Shown here piece after piece: positions 44,062-54,012 of a stretch of 64,000 nt of DNA. Positions within the stretch are counted from its first letter, which is position 1, and each line of letters starts with the position of its first letter. The notes below the pieces were generated by a model. That model worked only from the letters and a program-made list of their open reading frames with translations, was not told the DNA's origin and searched no databases. The stretch is taken from the NCBI RefSeq assembly GCF_001678475.1, contig NZ_JTJR01000019.1, forward strand, positions 54,879 to 118,878. Direction: 5' to 3'. The position numbers and the translations under genes were made by a program. The DNA comes from Gallibacterium genomosp. 3. GTDB lineage: Bacteria > Pseudomonadota > Gammaproteobacteria > Enterobacterales > Pasteurellaceae.

Positions 44062-45249
44062 TTAAAAACTTAAAATCCGATCATTCGCTATTTCTCTGGC
44101 GATTTTATCAACGGCTAACACATCTTCTACCGCCGTAATAGCTTGGCTTGGAATTTTTTCTACTACAAAGCGATTTAATTGTGCAATTTGGGTAAAGCTA
44201 ATTCTGTCATGTAAAAAAGCATCTACAGCCACTTCATTTGCAGCATTCATTGCCGTTGTCGCATATTGCCCTGCTTCAAACGCTTCAATAGCCAATTTAA
44301 GATTAGGATAACGTTGAAAATCTGGCGCCATAAACGTTAATTCAGTGATTTTAGTGAAATCTAATGGTGCAACACCAGACATAATCCGCTGTGGATAAGA
44401 CATTGTTTCTGCAATCGGGGTACGCATATCAGGATTACCCATTTGTGCAATCACGCTTCCATCAATAAAACGCACCATAGAGTGAATAATTGATTGTGGA
44501 TGAATAATAATTTCCATCTGTTCCGCACTTGCATTAAATAACCAACGTGCCTCAATATATTCCAATCCTTTATTCATCATCGTAGCTGAATCAACAGAAA
44601 TTTTTGCTCCCATTGACCAGTTAGGGTGAGCTATTGCCTGAACTGGCGTAATACTCTCAAACTCATCTAAAGGTTTTGTTCTAAATGGGCCACCTGAGCC
44701 AGTTAGAACAATTTTACTTATACCTAGTCCAGCCAAATCACAAAAACCAATATTTTGTTGTGCTTCTACTGGTAATGATTGAAAAATCGCATTATGTTCA
44801 CTATCCACAGGTAATAAAGTCGCACCATATTTTTTCACTGCATCTAAAAACACTTGGCCACAAGTTACCAAAGATTCTTTATTTGCTAATAAAATACGTT
44901 TACCTGCTTTAATTGCAGATAATGTTGGTAACAATCCAGCTGCACCAACAATGGCTGCCATTACCATATCTACTTTTTCATGGGCTGCTAATTCACAAAT
45001 CGCTTGTTCACCAGCGACCACCTCTGTTGCACAACCTTGATGCTTCAATTTCTTTGCAACTTGTTTCGCTGCATCGTGATTAGCCATCGCCACAAATACG
45101 GGTTCAAATTCTAAACACTGTTTCGTCACTAACTCTACATTGCTATTCGCAACTAAAGCAAAAACTTGATATTGCTTGTTTTGTTTAATTACAGAAAGTG
45201 TATTTTGTCCAATAGAACCAGTAGAACCTAAGATAATGATATTTTTCAT
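44062..45249 (-). CDS. dxr: 1-deoxy-D-xylulose 5-phosphate reductoisomerase
   Basis: Makes MEP in the non-mevalonate isoprenoid pathway, which feeds UppS next door. 395 residues. NADPH site [11 protein letters not shown] at 6-16, metal site [11 protein letters not shown], and flexible-loop region [21 protein letters not shown]. It follows the frr terminator, so it likely has its own promoter. Confidence 0.96.
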   Translation of the reverse strand: MKNIIILGSTGSIGQNTLSVIKQNKQYQVFALVANSNVELVTKQCLEFEPVFVAMANHDAAKQVAKKLKHQGCATEVVAGEQAICELAAHEKVDMVMAAIVGAAGLLPTLSAIKAGKRILLANKESLVTCGQVFLDAVKKYGATLLPVDSEHNAIFQSLPVEAQQNIGFCDLAGLGISKIVLTGSGGPFRTKPLDEFESITPVQAIAHPNWSMGAKISVDSATMMNKGLEYIEARWLFNASAEQMEIIIHPQSIIHSMVRFIDGSVIAQMGNPDMRTPIAETMSYPQRIMSGVAPLDFTKITELTFMAPDFQRYPNLKLAIEAFEAGQYATTAMNAANEVAVDAFLHDRISFTQIAQLNRFVVEKIPSQAITAVEDVLAVDKIAREIANDRILSF

Positions 45250-45280
45250 AATAGTATGTGCGGCTTATATTGAGGGAACA

Positions 45281-45311
45281 AAAAAATAACTGGCGAACAG
45301 GATCGCCAGTT
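45281..45311 (-). terminator. frr terminator
   Basis: A 9-bp stem AACTGGCGA / TCGCCAGTT with a 6-nt loop, followed on the minus strand by A and seven T. Between frr and dxr. Confidence 0.92.
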
Positions 45312-45325
45312 ACCAAAAGAAAAAA

Positions 45326-45883
45326 TTAGAAATCCATTAGCTCTTTTTCTTTTTCAGCTAATGCTTCATCAACTTTTTTCACATAAAGATCAGTTAATTT
45401 TTGGATCTCTTCTTGCGCTTTACGTTCTTCGTTTTCACTAATTTCTTTATCTTTTAATAGCGCTTTAATCTTATCATTCGCATCACGACGGATATTACGT
45501 ACCGCAACACGACCTTGCTCTGCTTCACCACGCACAACTTTAGTTAAATCGCGACGACGTTCTTCGGTTAATGGTGGTAATGGAACACGAATAGTTGTTC
45601 CCGCAGACGCCGGGTTTAACCCAAGATCAGAAGCCATAATTGCTTTTTCTACTGCTGAGATTAAGCTACGATCAAATACAGTGACTGCTAATGTACGAGC
45701 ATCTTCAGCAACCACATTTGCCACTTGGCGTAATGGTGTTGCTGCACCATAATACTCGACATGGATACCATCTAATAGGCTTGGATGCGCACGCCCAGTA
45801 CGAATCTTAGAAATTTGACTTTTTAACGCTTCTACGCTTTTTTCCATACGTTGTTGCGCTTCATCTTTAATTGTTTTAATCAC
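45326..45883 (-). CDS. frr: Ribosome recycling factor
   Basis: Releases ribosomes from mRNA after termination together with EF-G. 185 residues, the family length. [15 protein letters not shown] and [10 protein letters not shown] near the N-terminus, [11 protein letters not shown] in the middle. Starts with GTG at 45883, seven bases after AAGGA. Confidence 0.97.
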   Translation of the reverse strand: MIKTIKDEAQQRMEKSVEALKSQISKIRTGRAHPSLLDGIHVEYYGAATPLRQVANVVAEDARTLAVTVFDRSLISAVEKAIMASDLGLNPASAGTTIRVPLPPLTEERRRDLTKVVRGEAEQGRVAVRNIRRDANDKIKALLKDKEISENEERKAQEEIQKLTDLYVKKVDEALAEKEKELMDF

Positions 45884-45957
45884 ACTATATTCCTTTTTAA
45901 TTTAACTCGAATAACAACTGCCGCCGAATTTTAACTAATGTAACACTTTTTTTAAAT

Positions 45958-46686
45958 CTATTTTTTATCTGTAATTAAAGTGCCTTCTTTCTCACCTAAC
46001 ACGACGCGACGTAAAGCACCTGGTTTATTCATATTAAACACACGAATTGGCATACCATGGTCACGCGCAAGCGTAAACGCAGCTAAATCCATCACTTTTA
46101 ACTCTTTTTCTAATACTTCTTGATAAGTTAATTGTGAATATAATTTTGCATTAGGATTAGTCGCTGGATCGCAGTCATAAACCCCATCTACTTTAGTCGC
46201 TTTTAAGACAACATCCGCCTCGATTTCGATACCACGTAAACAAGCAGCAGAATCTGTGGTGAAGAATGGGTTACCTGTACCTGCAGAAAAAATCACAACT
46301 TGACCTTGTCTTAACAAACGAATCGCTTGTGCCCAGCTATAACTATCACAAACACCATTAAGCGGAAATGCTGACATTAATTTTGCATTGACATCCGCAC
46401 GATGTAATGAATCACGCATTGCTAAGCCATTCATCACAGTTGCCAACATTCCCATATGGTCACCAACAACACGATTCATCCCAGCTTTCGCCAATTTAGC
46501 GCCACGGAATAGATTTCCACCACCTAATACAACAGCAACTTGAACACCTAGTTCTAATAAATCTTTAATCTCTGCTGCCATACGATCCAAAATAGAAGGA
46601 TCGATCCCAAAGCCTTCTTCACCTTGTAATGCTTCACCACTTAGTTTAAGTAAAATACGGTTATATACTGGTTTTAATTGACTCAT
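45958..46686 (-). CDS. pyrH: UMP kinase
   Basis: Hexameric bacterial UMP kinase. 242 residues. LKLSGEAL binds phosphate, [23 protein letters not shown] and [11 protein letters not shown] are family motifs. The ATG at 46686 has AAGGA seven bases away. The open frame upstream is not conserved. Separated from tsf by a strong terminator. Confidence 0.97.
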   Translation of the reverse strand: MSQLKPVYNRILLKLSGEALQGEEGFGIDPSILDRMAAEIKDLLELGVQVAVVLGGGNLFRGAKLAKAGMNRVVGDHMGMLATVMNGLAMRDSLHRADVNAKLMSAFPLNGVCDSYSWAQAIRLLRQGQVVIFSAGTGNPFFTTDSAACLRGIEIEADVVLKATKVDGVYDCDPATNPNAKLYSQLTYQEVLEKELKVMDLAAFTLARDHGMPIRVFNMNKPGALRRVVLGEKEGTLITDKK

Positions 46687-46781
46687 CTGATTTTCCTTCT
46701 TTTGTTGTTGTGAAAATATAAGCAAATAATTTACCTAGCTTCCTTCACCTGGTGAAATACTTGGTTATATTTTCAGCTTAT

Positions 46782-46809
46782 AAAAAAAGCGAGTTTCCTC
46801 GCTTTTTTT
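46782..46809. terminator. tsf terminator
   Basis: Stem AAAAAAAGCGAG / CTCGCTTTTTTT with a 4-nt loop, symmetrical with T-runs on both strands. It follows the tsf stop codon. Confidence 0.95.
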
Positions 46810-46819
46810 CACTTAGCTA

Positions 46820-47674
46820 TTAAGCAGAAGTTTTTGACATTGCTGCAACTTCAGCTGCAAAGTCTGCTTCAACTTTCTCGATACCTTCACCAACTTCTAA
46901 ACGGATGAAGTTAACAACTGTTGCACCTTTTTCTTTTAATAAATCACCAACAGTTTTTGATGGATCCATTACAAACGGTTGACCAGTTAAAGAAACTTCA
47001 CCAGTGAATTTCTTCATACGGCCTTCAACCATTTTTTCTGCAATTTCACGTGGTTTACCAGATTGCATTGCAATATCCACTTGGATTTGACGTTCGTGAG
47101 CAACAACTTCTGCTGGAACATCAGATGGATTTACATATTCTGGGCGGCTTGCTGCAATGTGCATTGCAACGTGTTTCATTAATTCTTCATCAGCATTTTC
47201 TGCTGCAACTAATACACCAATTTTCGCTCCGTGTAAGTATGAACCTACTGCTGCACCATTGATTGCTGCAACACGGCGGATATTCATATTTTCACCGATT
47301 TTTGCAACTAATGCTGCACGTTCATCTTCAAAGTGAGCTTTTAATACTTCGATATCAGTGACTTTATTTTCTAATGCATAATCAGCAACTTTGTTTGCTA
47401 ATCCTAAGAAACCTGCATCTTTTGCAACGAAGTCAGTTTCACAGTTCATTTCAACAGCAACACCGTAACCGTCTTGAATACGTACGATGATAACACCTTC
47501 TGCTGCTACACGACCTGCTTTTTTAGCTGCTTTCGCTTGACCTGATTTACGCATATTGTCAATTGCTAATTCGATGTCGCCATTAGCTTCAACAAGTGCT
47601 TTCTTGCACTCCATCATACCTGCGCCAGTACGTTCACGAAGTTCTTTTACTAATGATGCTGTAATTTCAGCCAT
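46820..47674 (-). CDS. tsf: Translation elongation factor Ts
   Basis: GDP-GTP exchange factor of EF-Tu. 284 residues. UBA-like N-terminus with [17 protein letters not shown], and TDFVAKD in the core. The ATG at 47674 has AGAGGA at 8 bases. Co-transcribed with rpsB through a partial attenuator. Confidence 0.97.
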   Translation of the reverse strand: MAEITASLVKELRERTGAGMMECKKALVEANGDIELAIDNMRKSGQAKAAKKAGRVAAEGVIIVRIQDGYGVAVEMNCETDFVAKDAGFLGLANKVADYALENKVTDIEVLKAHFEDERAALVAKIGENMNIRRVAAINGAAVGSYLHGAKIGVLVAAENADEELMKHVAMHIAASRPEYVNPSDVPAEVVAHERQIQVDIAMQSGKPREIAEKMVEGRMKKFTGEVSLTGQPFVMDPSKTVGDLLKEKGATVVNFIRLEVGEGIEKVEADFAAEVAAMSKTSA

Positions 47675-47707
47675 TTTTAAATCCTCTTTCTGTGTCAAAT
47701 AAGACCA

Positions 47708-47745
47708 CATTTTATATAAAACAGGGAACCCTAATGAGTCCCCTG
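47708..47745 (-). terminator. Attenuator-type hairpin between rpsB and tsf
   Basis: Stem CAGGGAAC / GTCCCCTG (8 bp, one G-U) with an 8-nt loop, followed on the minus strand by TTTTATATAAA. Upstream at about 47770-47792, TAATAAGG/CCTTATTA forms another hairpin that could compete with a GGGAT/ATCCC pairing. It probably tunes the tsf to rpsB ratio. Confidence 0.55.
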
Positions 47746-47804
47746 CTAACCAATGAGTTTACTGTGGTTAATAAGGGATTTAACCTTATTAGATCCCAAT
47801 AAGA

Positions 47805-48554
47805 TTATTCTGCTTTAGCTTCCGCTTCTGCTGCTAATTGTTCAAAAGCTTCTTCTGCAACTGCACCTTGAGCTTGTGCTTTACCTTCTTTAACAGCGTC
47901 TGCTGCTGCAGTTAAGTAAAGTTGGATTGCTCTTACTGCGTCATCGTTACCAGGAATCACATAATCAACGCCATCTGGATCAGAGTTAGTATCAACAATT
48001 GCAAACACAGGAATACCAAGATTATTTGCTTCTTTGATTGCGATATGTTCGTGATCAGCTGCAATAACAAATAATGCATCTGGTAAACCGCCCATATCTT
48101 TGATACCGCCAAGACTTAACTCTAATTTTTCCATCTCACGAGTACGCATTAACGCTTCTTTTTTGGTTAATTTATCAAAAGTACCGTCTTGAGATTGAGT
48201 TTCTAAATCTTTTAAGCGTTTGATTGATTGACGAACTGTTTTCCAGTTAGTCAACATACCACCTAACCAACGGTGGTTAACATAGTATTGTTGGCAATCT
48301 AATGCTGCTGCTTGTACTGGATCAGTTGCGGCACGTTTTGTACCAACGAAAAGAATTTTACCGTTATTTGTTGCAATACGTTTTAATTCTTCTAACGCTG
48401 CATTAAACATAGGTAAAGTTTTTTCTAAGTTGATGATATGAACGCCATTACGTGGTCCGAAAATGAATGGTTTCATTTTTGGGTTCCAGTAACGAGTTTG
48501 GTGACCGAAATGAACGCCAGCTTGTAGCATTTCACGCATTGTAACTTGTGCCAT
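47805..48554 (-). CDS. rpsB: 30S ribosomal protein S2
   Basis: 249 residues. [27 protein letters not shown] at the N-terminus and [15 protein letters not shown] near the C-terminus are family hallmarks. The ATG at 48554 has AAGGA seven bases away. First gene of the rpsB-tsf operon, preceded by a structured leader. Confidence 0.97.
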   Translation of the reverse strand: MAQVTMREMLQAGVHFGHQTRYWNPKMKPFIFGPRNGVHIINLEKTLPMFNAALEELKRIATNNGKILFVGTKRAATDPVQAAALDCQQYYVNHRWLGGMLTNWKTVRQSIKRLKDLETQSQDGTFDKLTKKEALMRTREMEKLELSLGGIKDMGGLPDALFVIAADHEHIAIKEANNLGIPVFAIVDTNSDPDGVDYVIPGNDDAVRAIQLYLTAAADAVKEGKAQAQGAVAEEAFEQLAAEAEAKAE

Positions 48555-48574
48555 AATTTTTTCCTTATTTAATT

Positions 48575-48635
48575 GGGGTTTAGCCTCCACATACCCCTAG
48601 ACAATCGACCGTTTGGCACCCCGATTGTTAGTATA
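48575..48635 (-). promoter_or_regulatory. rpsB leader: -10 element and two hairpins, likely S2 autoregulatory element
   Basis: TATACT (minus strand, 48630-48635) is a good -10 element, though no clear -35 is seen. The transcript then forms ACAATCG/CGATTGT (48601-48628) and GGGGT/ACCCC (48575-48597), ending 20 bases before the rpsB ATG. Enteric rpsB mRNAs have a conserved structured leader bound by S2, and the position and two-hairpin plan fit. The assignment is by analogy. Confidence 0.6.
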
Positions 48636-48747
48636 GATATGTGTGTGAAATAATAAATTTGCCTTTCAAAAATTTTACGACAAAAAGGCGGTGCGTTTTA
48701 TACCATAAAACGTACTAAAAACCAATGCTTATCGAGAAATATTTTCT

Positions 48748-50118
48748 TTAAAAGCCATCTAATACTTGCAGGGCATCACTCAATTTCTTCACTACAAAAA
48801 CTTGCATATTATCGATAGGATTTTTTGGTCGATTCGCATAAGGCACTATCGCACGACGAAAGCCATGCTTTGCCGCCTCACTAATTCGTTCTTGACCACT
48901 TGGCACTGGACGAATTTCACCTGCCAAGCCAACTTCACCAAACACCACCAAATCTCGTGGTAGCGCACGATTACGAAAACTAGAAATTAATGCAAGCAAT
49001 AAAGCTAAGTCCGCACTGGTTTCACTGACTTTTACCCCACCAACCACATTCACGAAAATATCTTGATCCGCCATTTGTAAGCCACCATGACGATGTAAAA
49101 CTGCCAATAACAGCGCTACTCGGTTATGATCTAACCCCACAGCAACCCGTCTTGGATTAGCTAACATAGAATGATCCACTAATGCCTGAATCTCAACTAA
49201 CAGCGGTCTTGTTCCTTCCCATAATACAACTACTGAGCTACCCGGCGTTTGTTCTTCACCTCGACTTAAAAAGATTGCAGAAGGATTTTTCACCTCTTTT
49301 AATCCTTGCTCAGTCATACCAAACACCCCTAACTCATTTACCGCACCAAAACGATTTTTCTGACTGCGCAATGTACGAAAACGGGAATCCGCTTCCCCCT
49401 CTAATAAAATAGAACAGTCAATACAGTGTTCTAATACTTTCGGTCCAGCTAAAGTTCCATCTTTCGTTACATGCCCCACCATAATAATCGCCACTTGTTT
49501 AGTCTTCGCATAACGTGTGAGAAAAGAGGCACATTCACGTACCTGAGCTACACTCCCTGGTGAGGATTGAATATCGGCTAAATGCATGACTTGAATTGAG
49601 TCAATTACCATAATTTTTGGCTGTAATTGATCTGCGTGCAGACAAATTTGTTCTACTGACGTTTCCGATAAAACCTGTAAATTCTCTGTCGGCAGATTTA
49701 AGCGTTTAGCTCGCATCGCCACCTGTTGTAATGATTCTTCACCTGTTACATATAACGTTGGCATTTGTTGTGCTAAACCACACATCACTTGCAGCAATAA
49801 GGTACTTTTCCCTGCACCTGGATGCCCACCAATCAGAATCGCACTCCCCGGCACAATCCCACCGCCTAATACACGATCTAATTCATTAAACCCGCTGCCA
49901 AAACAAGGTAATTCTGACAAGCTAATTTCCGATAATTTTTGAACCTTACTCCCACTCGCTCCCGCATAACCACTAAAGCGATCATTTTTGGTCGGTGTTG
50001 TTGCTAGTCTAACTTCTGTAATGGTATTCCATGCCTGACAAGCACTACACTGCCCTTGCCAACGCGCATATTCCGCTCCACAATCATTACATACATATGC
50101 TGTTTTTACTTTTGCCAT
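48748..50118 (-). CDS. radA: DNA repair protein RadA
   Basis: RecA-like branch-migration helicase. 456 residues. N-terminal zinc finger CNDCG...CSAC, Walker A GGHPGAGKST near 97, KNRFG motif at about 255 and a Lon-protease-like C-terminal domain. Starts 4 bases after the CYTH gene. Confidence 0.97.
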   Translation of the reverse strand: MAKVKTAYVCNDCGAEYARWQGQCSACQAWNTITEVRLATTPTKNDRFSGYAGASGSKVQKLSEISLSELPCFGSGFNELDRVLGGGIVPGSAILIGGHPGAGKSTLLLQVMCGLAQQMPTLYVTGEESLQQVAMRAKRLNLPTENLQVLSETSVEQICLHADQLQPKIMVIDSIQVMHLADIQSSPGSVAQVRECASFLTRYAKTKQVAIIMVGHVTKDGTLAGPKVLEHCIDCSILLEGEADSRFRTLRSQKNRFGAVNELGVFGMTEQGLKEVKNPSAIFLSRGEEQTPGSSVVVLWEGTRPLLVEIQALVDHSMLANPRRVAVGLDHNRVALLLAVLHRHGGLQMADQDIFVNVVGGVKVSETSADLALLLALISSFRNRALPRDLVVFGEVGLAGEIRPVPSGQERISEAAKHGFRRAIVPYANRPKNPIDNMQVFVVKKLSDALQVLDGF

Positions 50119-50122
50119 AATC

Positions 50123-51175
50123 TTATTTCAAGGTAAGTTTTAATAAATTCATTATTATTTGTAGATATTTGCCACGAGAAGTTAATTCAAAGAGTTGATC
50201 TATTGCTTTGTGGTGATCTTGTTGCTCCACATGACGAGCAATAATTTGGCGAAGTTGTTGATAAAACAGTTGATTTACCTCTTGTAATTCGCTGACTAAT
50301 TCCGCTCGTTCACTTGACTGTTCACCTAATTGATTAAACAACGCAGTTTCATTGCAATAGCATTGGTAAAGATTAAAGAACAAGCCAATTAATTCTATTA
50401 CAGCAAAAGCCTCTTGTGCTAATTCACCTGAAAGTGATTTATCTAACCGTTTTAACAAACGTAACTCAAATTGTAATAAAGCTTCTAACTGCTCTGCTGC
50501 TGATGAAAATTTAGTTTCTAAAAGATGACGCCAATCATCAATAGATACTGATTGATATGTTTTACCCAATCCAGCAAGTTGGTAGCCTCGTTCCGCTTTG
50601 CTCTCTTGCCCAATCCGCATACCATCTAAAAATAACAAATTCTGCACAAAATTTAATACATCTGTGATCTCACCTGATTTCAGTTCAATCTCAATTTCAC
50701 TAATGGGCGCTTGTTGCTGATTGGCTTCAATTTTGCCTTGATCAATCGCAATTTCTAATTGCGCGCCTTTTCCAGTTTCTAATACATAGTATTCACGCTG
50801 AAAATTGGTACTAAAAATTGGCTGTAAAGTTGCTTGTAAGGTTTGATAATCTTGCGCAAGTTGTAATTCAGGATATTGTGAAAATAGCGTTAGATTAGGC
50901 GTAGGTTTGGTTAATGTCACATTATATTCTGGTCGAATATGTAAGCCACCTTGCTCCTTTCCTGCAGTTTTTAAGGTCATCGTATAGGTATCATTCTCCA
51001 TTCTTACTCGTAACCCCATCTTTCGAGTTGAGAAAAAATAATCCTGCGTATCAAAATAGCTATTTTGACTAAAAACTTGTTGCTGCTTAATTAATTTAAA
51101 ATGGCTGAGTTCTTGCTTTATGCTATTAATAACATCTTGATTTACTGATAATTTTAGTTCTATTTCTGGTGACAT
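50123..51175 (-). CDS. ygiF: CYTH domain inorganic triphosphatase (YgiF-like)
   Basis: 350 residues. N-terminal CYTH tunnel domain: EIELKL carries the ExExK signature, with RVRMEND, TLKTAG and EIEIELKSG strands following to about residue 190. A helical C-terminal region, a shortened CHAD-like domain, follows. E. coli YgiF hydrolyses tripolyphosphate. The protein here is shorter than YgiF (433), so the C-terminal part is reduced. The ATG at 51175 begins the conserved MSPEIELKL. A TTG upstream is unlikely. Confidence 0.85.
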   Translation of the reverse strand: MSPEIELKLSVNQDVINSIKQELSHFKLIKQQQVFSQNSYFDTQDYFFSTRKMGLRVRMENDTYTMTLKTAGKEQGGLHIRPEYNVTLTKPTPNLTLFSQYPELQLAQDYQTLQATLQPIFSTNFQREYYVLETGKGAQLEIAIDQGKIEANQQQAPISEIEIELKSGEITDVLNFVQNLLFLDGMRIGQESKAERGYQLAGLGKTYQSVSIDDWRHLLETKFSSAAEQLEALLQFELRLLKRLDKSLSGELAQEAFAVIELIGLFFNLYQCYCNETALFNQLGEQSSERAELVSELQEVNQLFYQQLRQIIARHVEQQDHHKAIDQLFELTSRGKYLQIIMNLLKLTLK

Positions 51176-51249
51176 TTTTGTTTTCTCATCGCTAACTCTC
51201 AAAGAAAGTTACTTTAGCAAATTTTTTGGTAACTGCCTAAAATTAAATC

Positions 51250-51279
51250 TTGTAACTGCAAAAAGGTCTATTGTAAAAT
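51250..51279 (+). promoter_or_regulatory. Candidate promoter of the PhoU-like-pit operon
   Basis: TTGTAA at 51250-51255 and TAAAAT at 51274-51279, with an 18-base spacer, about 58 bases before the start codon. No Pho box was seen. Confidence 0.5.
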
Positions 51280-51336
51280 TCGCGCCAGCTTTATATTTGA
51301 AAATTTGCTTACAAACTCACAATTAAGGAGATGTTT

Positions 51337-52017
51337 ATGGCAATAAATAACATTCTTGGTCTATTTGCCCAATCCCCTCTTAAACCTCTACAAAAGCACT
51401 CAACAAAAGTTAATGAAGCTTGTGCAATGTTAATCCCATTTTTTGAAGCTTGCTATGCAGATGATTGGGAAACTGCACAACAATTACGCAATAAAATTTC
51501 TGAATTAGAAAAACAAGCAGATTCATTAAAACGTGAAATTCGTTTAAAACTTCCTCGTGGCTTATTTATGCCAGTAGAACGTACCGATTTATTAGAATTA
51601 GTGACACAATTAGACAAACTTGCTAATTATGCGAAAGATATTTCAGGTCGTGTCATTGGTCGCCAATTAAAAGTACCAGAACAAATTCAAACTGAATTCT
51701 TAGCTTATGTACGCCGTAGCTTAGATTCTAGTGACCAAGCTCGCCGTGTCATTGATGAAATGGATCAATTACTTGAAACTGGATTTAGAGGACGTGAAGT
51801 AAATTTTGTTAACGATATGATCAATGAACTCGATAAAATCGAAGATGATACTGATCATATGCAGATCTTATTACGTCGTAAGCTATTAGAATTAGAAGAT
51901 TCTTACAATCCAATTGATATGGTTTTCTTATATAAAATTATTGAATGGGTAGGCGTATTAGCCGATCAAGCACAACGTGTAGGCTCACGTATTGAATTAA
52001 TGCTAGCTCGTTCTTAA
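51337..52017 (+). CDS. TIGR00153/DUF47 family PhoU-like protein
   Basis: 226 residues, all helical, with the ELEKQADSLKREIR and DKIEDDTDHMQILLRRKL stretches of the DUF47/PhoU-like family. It accompanies Pit-type transporters and probably modulates phosphate uptake. Two ATGs are close together: AAGGAG touches the first (51331), so the second (51337) at six bases spacing is the likely start. 27 bases upstream of pit. Confidence 0.9.
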   Translation: MAINNILGLFAQSPLKPLQKHSTKVNEACAMLIPFFEACYADDWETAQQLRNKISELEKQADSLKREIRLKLPRGLFMPVERTDLLELVTQLDKLANYAKDISGRVIGRQLKVPEQIQTEFLAYVRRSLDSSDQARRVIDEMDQLLETGFRGREVNFVNDMINELDKIEDDTDHMQILLRRKLLELEDSYNPIDMVFLYKIIEWVGVLADQAQRVGSRIELMLARS

Positions 52018-52044
52018 TGACCATTTTCAATATGAGGATTATTT

Positions 52045-53304
52045 ATGGAAACCTTATCTCATTATAGCACTCTGCTGGTGATTCTAACTGCAATCTTTGG
52101 TTTTTTAATGGCATTTGGAATTGGCGCAAATGACGTTTCAAATGCGATGGGAACTTCAGTTGGTTCAAAAGCTATTACACCTCGCCAAGCTATTATCATT
52201 GCAATTATTTTTGAAGGGGCAGGTGCTTATCTTGCTGGTGGAGAAGTTGCTGAAACAATTAAAGGTGGAATTATTGATCCAACTTTATTTATTCATCAAC
52301 CTGAAGTTTTAGTATTAGGAATGATGGGATCCTTACTTTCTGCTGGTTTTTGGCTAGTTTTTGCTTCTCGTGTGGGCTGGCCTGTTTCTACGACACATAC
52401 TATTATCGGTGCTATTGTCGGTTTTGCTTGTGTTACTGTAGGAAGTGACGCAGTTGAATGGAGTAGCTTATCTGGTATTTTTGGTAGCTGGATTATCACG
52501 CCTTTTATTGCAGGTATCATTGCCTACCTAATCTTTAGCAGTACACAAAAATTAATTTTTGACACTGATACACCTCTAAATAATGCAAAACGTTTTGCTC
52601 CTTTTTACATGGGACTAACTATTTTTATTATTTCTTTAGTTACCATAAAAAAAGGACTTAAACATATCGGCTTACATCTCACTAATGGAGAAACATTTAT
52701 AATTTCTCTTACCTTAAGCGTTATTGCAATTATCGGTTGCTTTATTTATTTACGCAGTCAATCTTTTGAGAAAAAAGCCACTGCAGGATTTGGTGCCGTA
52801 GAAAAAGTTTTTCGTATGTTAATGCTACTCACCGCTTGCTCAATGGCATTCGCACATGGTTCAAATGATGTTGCAAATGCAATTGGCCCATTATCAGCAG
52901 TCGTTTCTATTATTGAACATGGCGGTGTAATCGCTGGGAAAACCACAATGGCTTGGTGGGTATTACCATTAGGTGCATTAGGAATTATCGCTGGTCTTGC
53001 TGTTATGGGACAAAAAGTTATGGAAACTATTGGAACAGGGATTACAGACTTAACACCAAGCCGTGGCTTCGCAGCTCAGTTTGCTACTGCGACTACCGTA
53101 ATTCTCGCTTCTGGTACAGGTTTACCAATTTCCACTACACAAACATTGGTAGGTGCTGTATTAGGAGTTGGTTTTGCGCGTGGTATTGCTGCACTGAATC
53201 TAACAGTTATTCGTAATATTATCTCTTCTTGGGTTATTACGTTACCTGCGGGTGCGGTATTCTCAATTATTATTTTCTATACCCTTAAAGCTGTGTTATT
53301 GTAA
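52045..53304 (+). CDS. pit: Inorganic phosphate transporter, Pit family
   Basis: 419 residues and about ten membrane helices in two inverted halves, each with the Pit signature: GANDVSNAMGTSVGSKAIT near 28 and AHGSNDVANAIGPLSA near 270. Metal-phosphate symport across the inner membrane. Paired with the PhoU-like gene upstream, as in H. influenzae. Confidence 0.95.
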   Translation: METLSHYSTLLVILTAIFGFLMAFGIGANDVSNAMGTSVGSKAITPRQAIIIAIIFEGAGAYLAGGEVAETIKGGIIDPTLFIHQPEVLVLGMMGSLLSAGFWLVFASRVGWPVSTTHTIIGAIVGFACVTVGSDAVEWSSLSGIFGSWIITPFIAGIIAYLIFSSTQKLIFDTDTPLNNAKRFAPFYMGLTIFIISLVTIKKGLKHIGLHLTNGETFIISLTLSVIAIIGCFIYLRSQSFEKKATAGFGAVEKVFRMLMLLTACSMAFAHGSNDVANAIGPLSAVVSIIEHGGVIAGKTTMAWWVLPLGALGIIAGLAVMGQKVMETIGTGITDLTPSRGFAAQFATATTVILASGTGLPISTTQTLVGAVLGVGFARGIAALNLTVIRNIISSWVITLPAGAVFSIIIFYTLKAVLL

Positions 53305-53318
53305 AATACATATCCAAT

Positions 53319-53349
53319 TCACTAGGTGTGGAACCTCCACATCTAGTGA
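53319..53349 (+). terminator. Strong hairpin after pit
   Basis: A 14-bp stem TCACTAGGTGTGGA with its complement (one G-U), 3-nt loop. The downstream sequence has few T, so it may be a Rho-aided end or an RNA stabiliser. Confidence 0.6.
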
Positions 53350-53406
53350 TAAATCTTCCTATCTTGTTTAAAAACAGTAATCATCAAATAATTAAAGTAC
53401 AAAGTT

Positions 53407-54012
53407 ATGAAAAAATTTTCTCGCCTTTTAGGGATTTTCTCTACCCTTGTCATTGTTAGCCAATGTGCCTTTGCACAAACTCAGTATGTTTCAGAAAATT
53501 TAAGTACCTATTTAAGAAAAGGTGCTGGAGATCAATTCAAAATTGTTGGCACCATTAAATCAGGTGAAGCCGTTACTGTGTTAGAACAAAAAGATAAATA
53601 CACTCAAATTCGAGATAGCCGTAATCGTGAAGGTTGGCTATTAACCAGTGAATTAAGCAATACACCAAGCAGCAAAGAACAAGTTCCAACATTACAGAAA
53701 AAAATTGATGAATTGACTTTAAAACTTAATCAAATCAATAACGACTGGCAGCAACGTACTAACGAAATGCAACGCCGTACGCAACAAGCAGAAAAGCAAA
53801 GTAGTGAACTGCTTGAACAAAATTCACAACTCAATCGCCAGCTTGATATTCTGAAAAATAAAAATAAAGACCTAGAAGCGATGCTTGACTCAGAAAAGCG
53901 CGGCATTATTATTCGTTGGTTTATTTATGGCGGTTCAGTGTTAGCAGCAGGATTAATTCTTGGTTTAATTATTCCGGTCTTAATTCCTAGACGCCGTAGA
54001 GATCGTTGGTAA
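53407..54012 (+). CDS. ygiM: TIGR04211 family SH3 domain protein (YgiM-like)
   Basis: 201 residues. Signal peptide (ends AFA-QT, about residue 23), a bacterial SH3 domain at about 25-85 (VSENLSTYLRKGAGDQFKIVG), a coiled coil at 95-165 and a C-terminal membrane helix at about 172-192 followed by RRRRDRW. Probably faces the periplasm. Role unknown. Precedes cca as in E. coli and H. influenzae. Its stop codon overlaps the cca ATG (TAATG). Confidence 0.88.
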   Translation: MKKFSRLLGIFSTLVIVSQCAFAQTQYVSENLSTYLRKGAGDQFKIVGTIKSGEAVTVLEQKDKYTQIRDSRNREGWLLTSELSNTPSSKEQVPTLQKKIDELTLKLNQINNDWQQRTNEMQRRTQQAEKQSSELLEQNSQLNRQLDILKNKNKDLEAMLDSEKRGIIIRWFIYGGSVLAAGLILGLIIPVLIPRRRRDRW

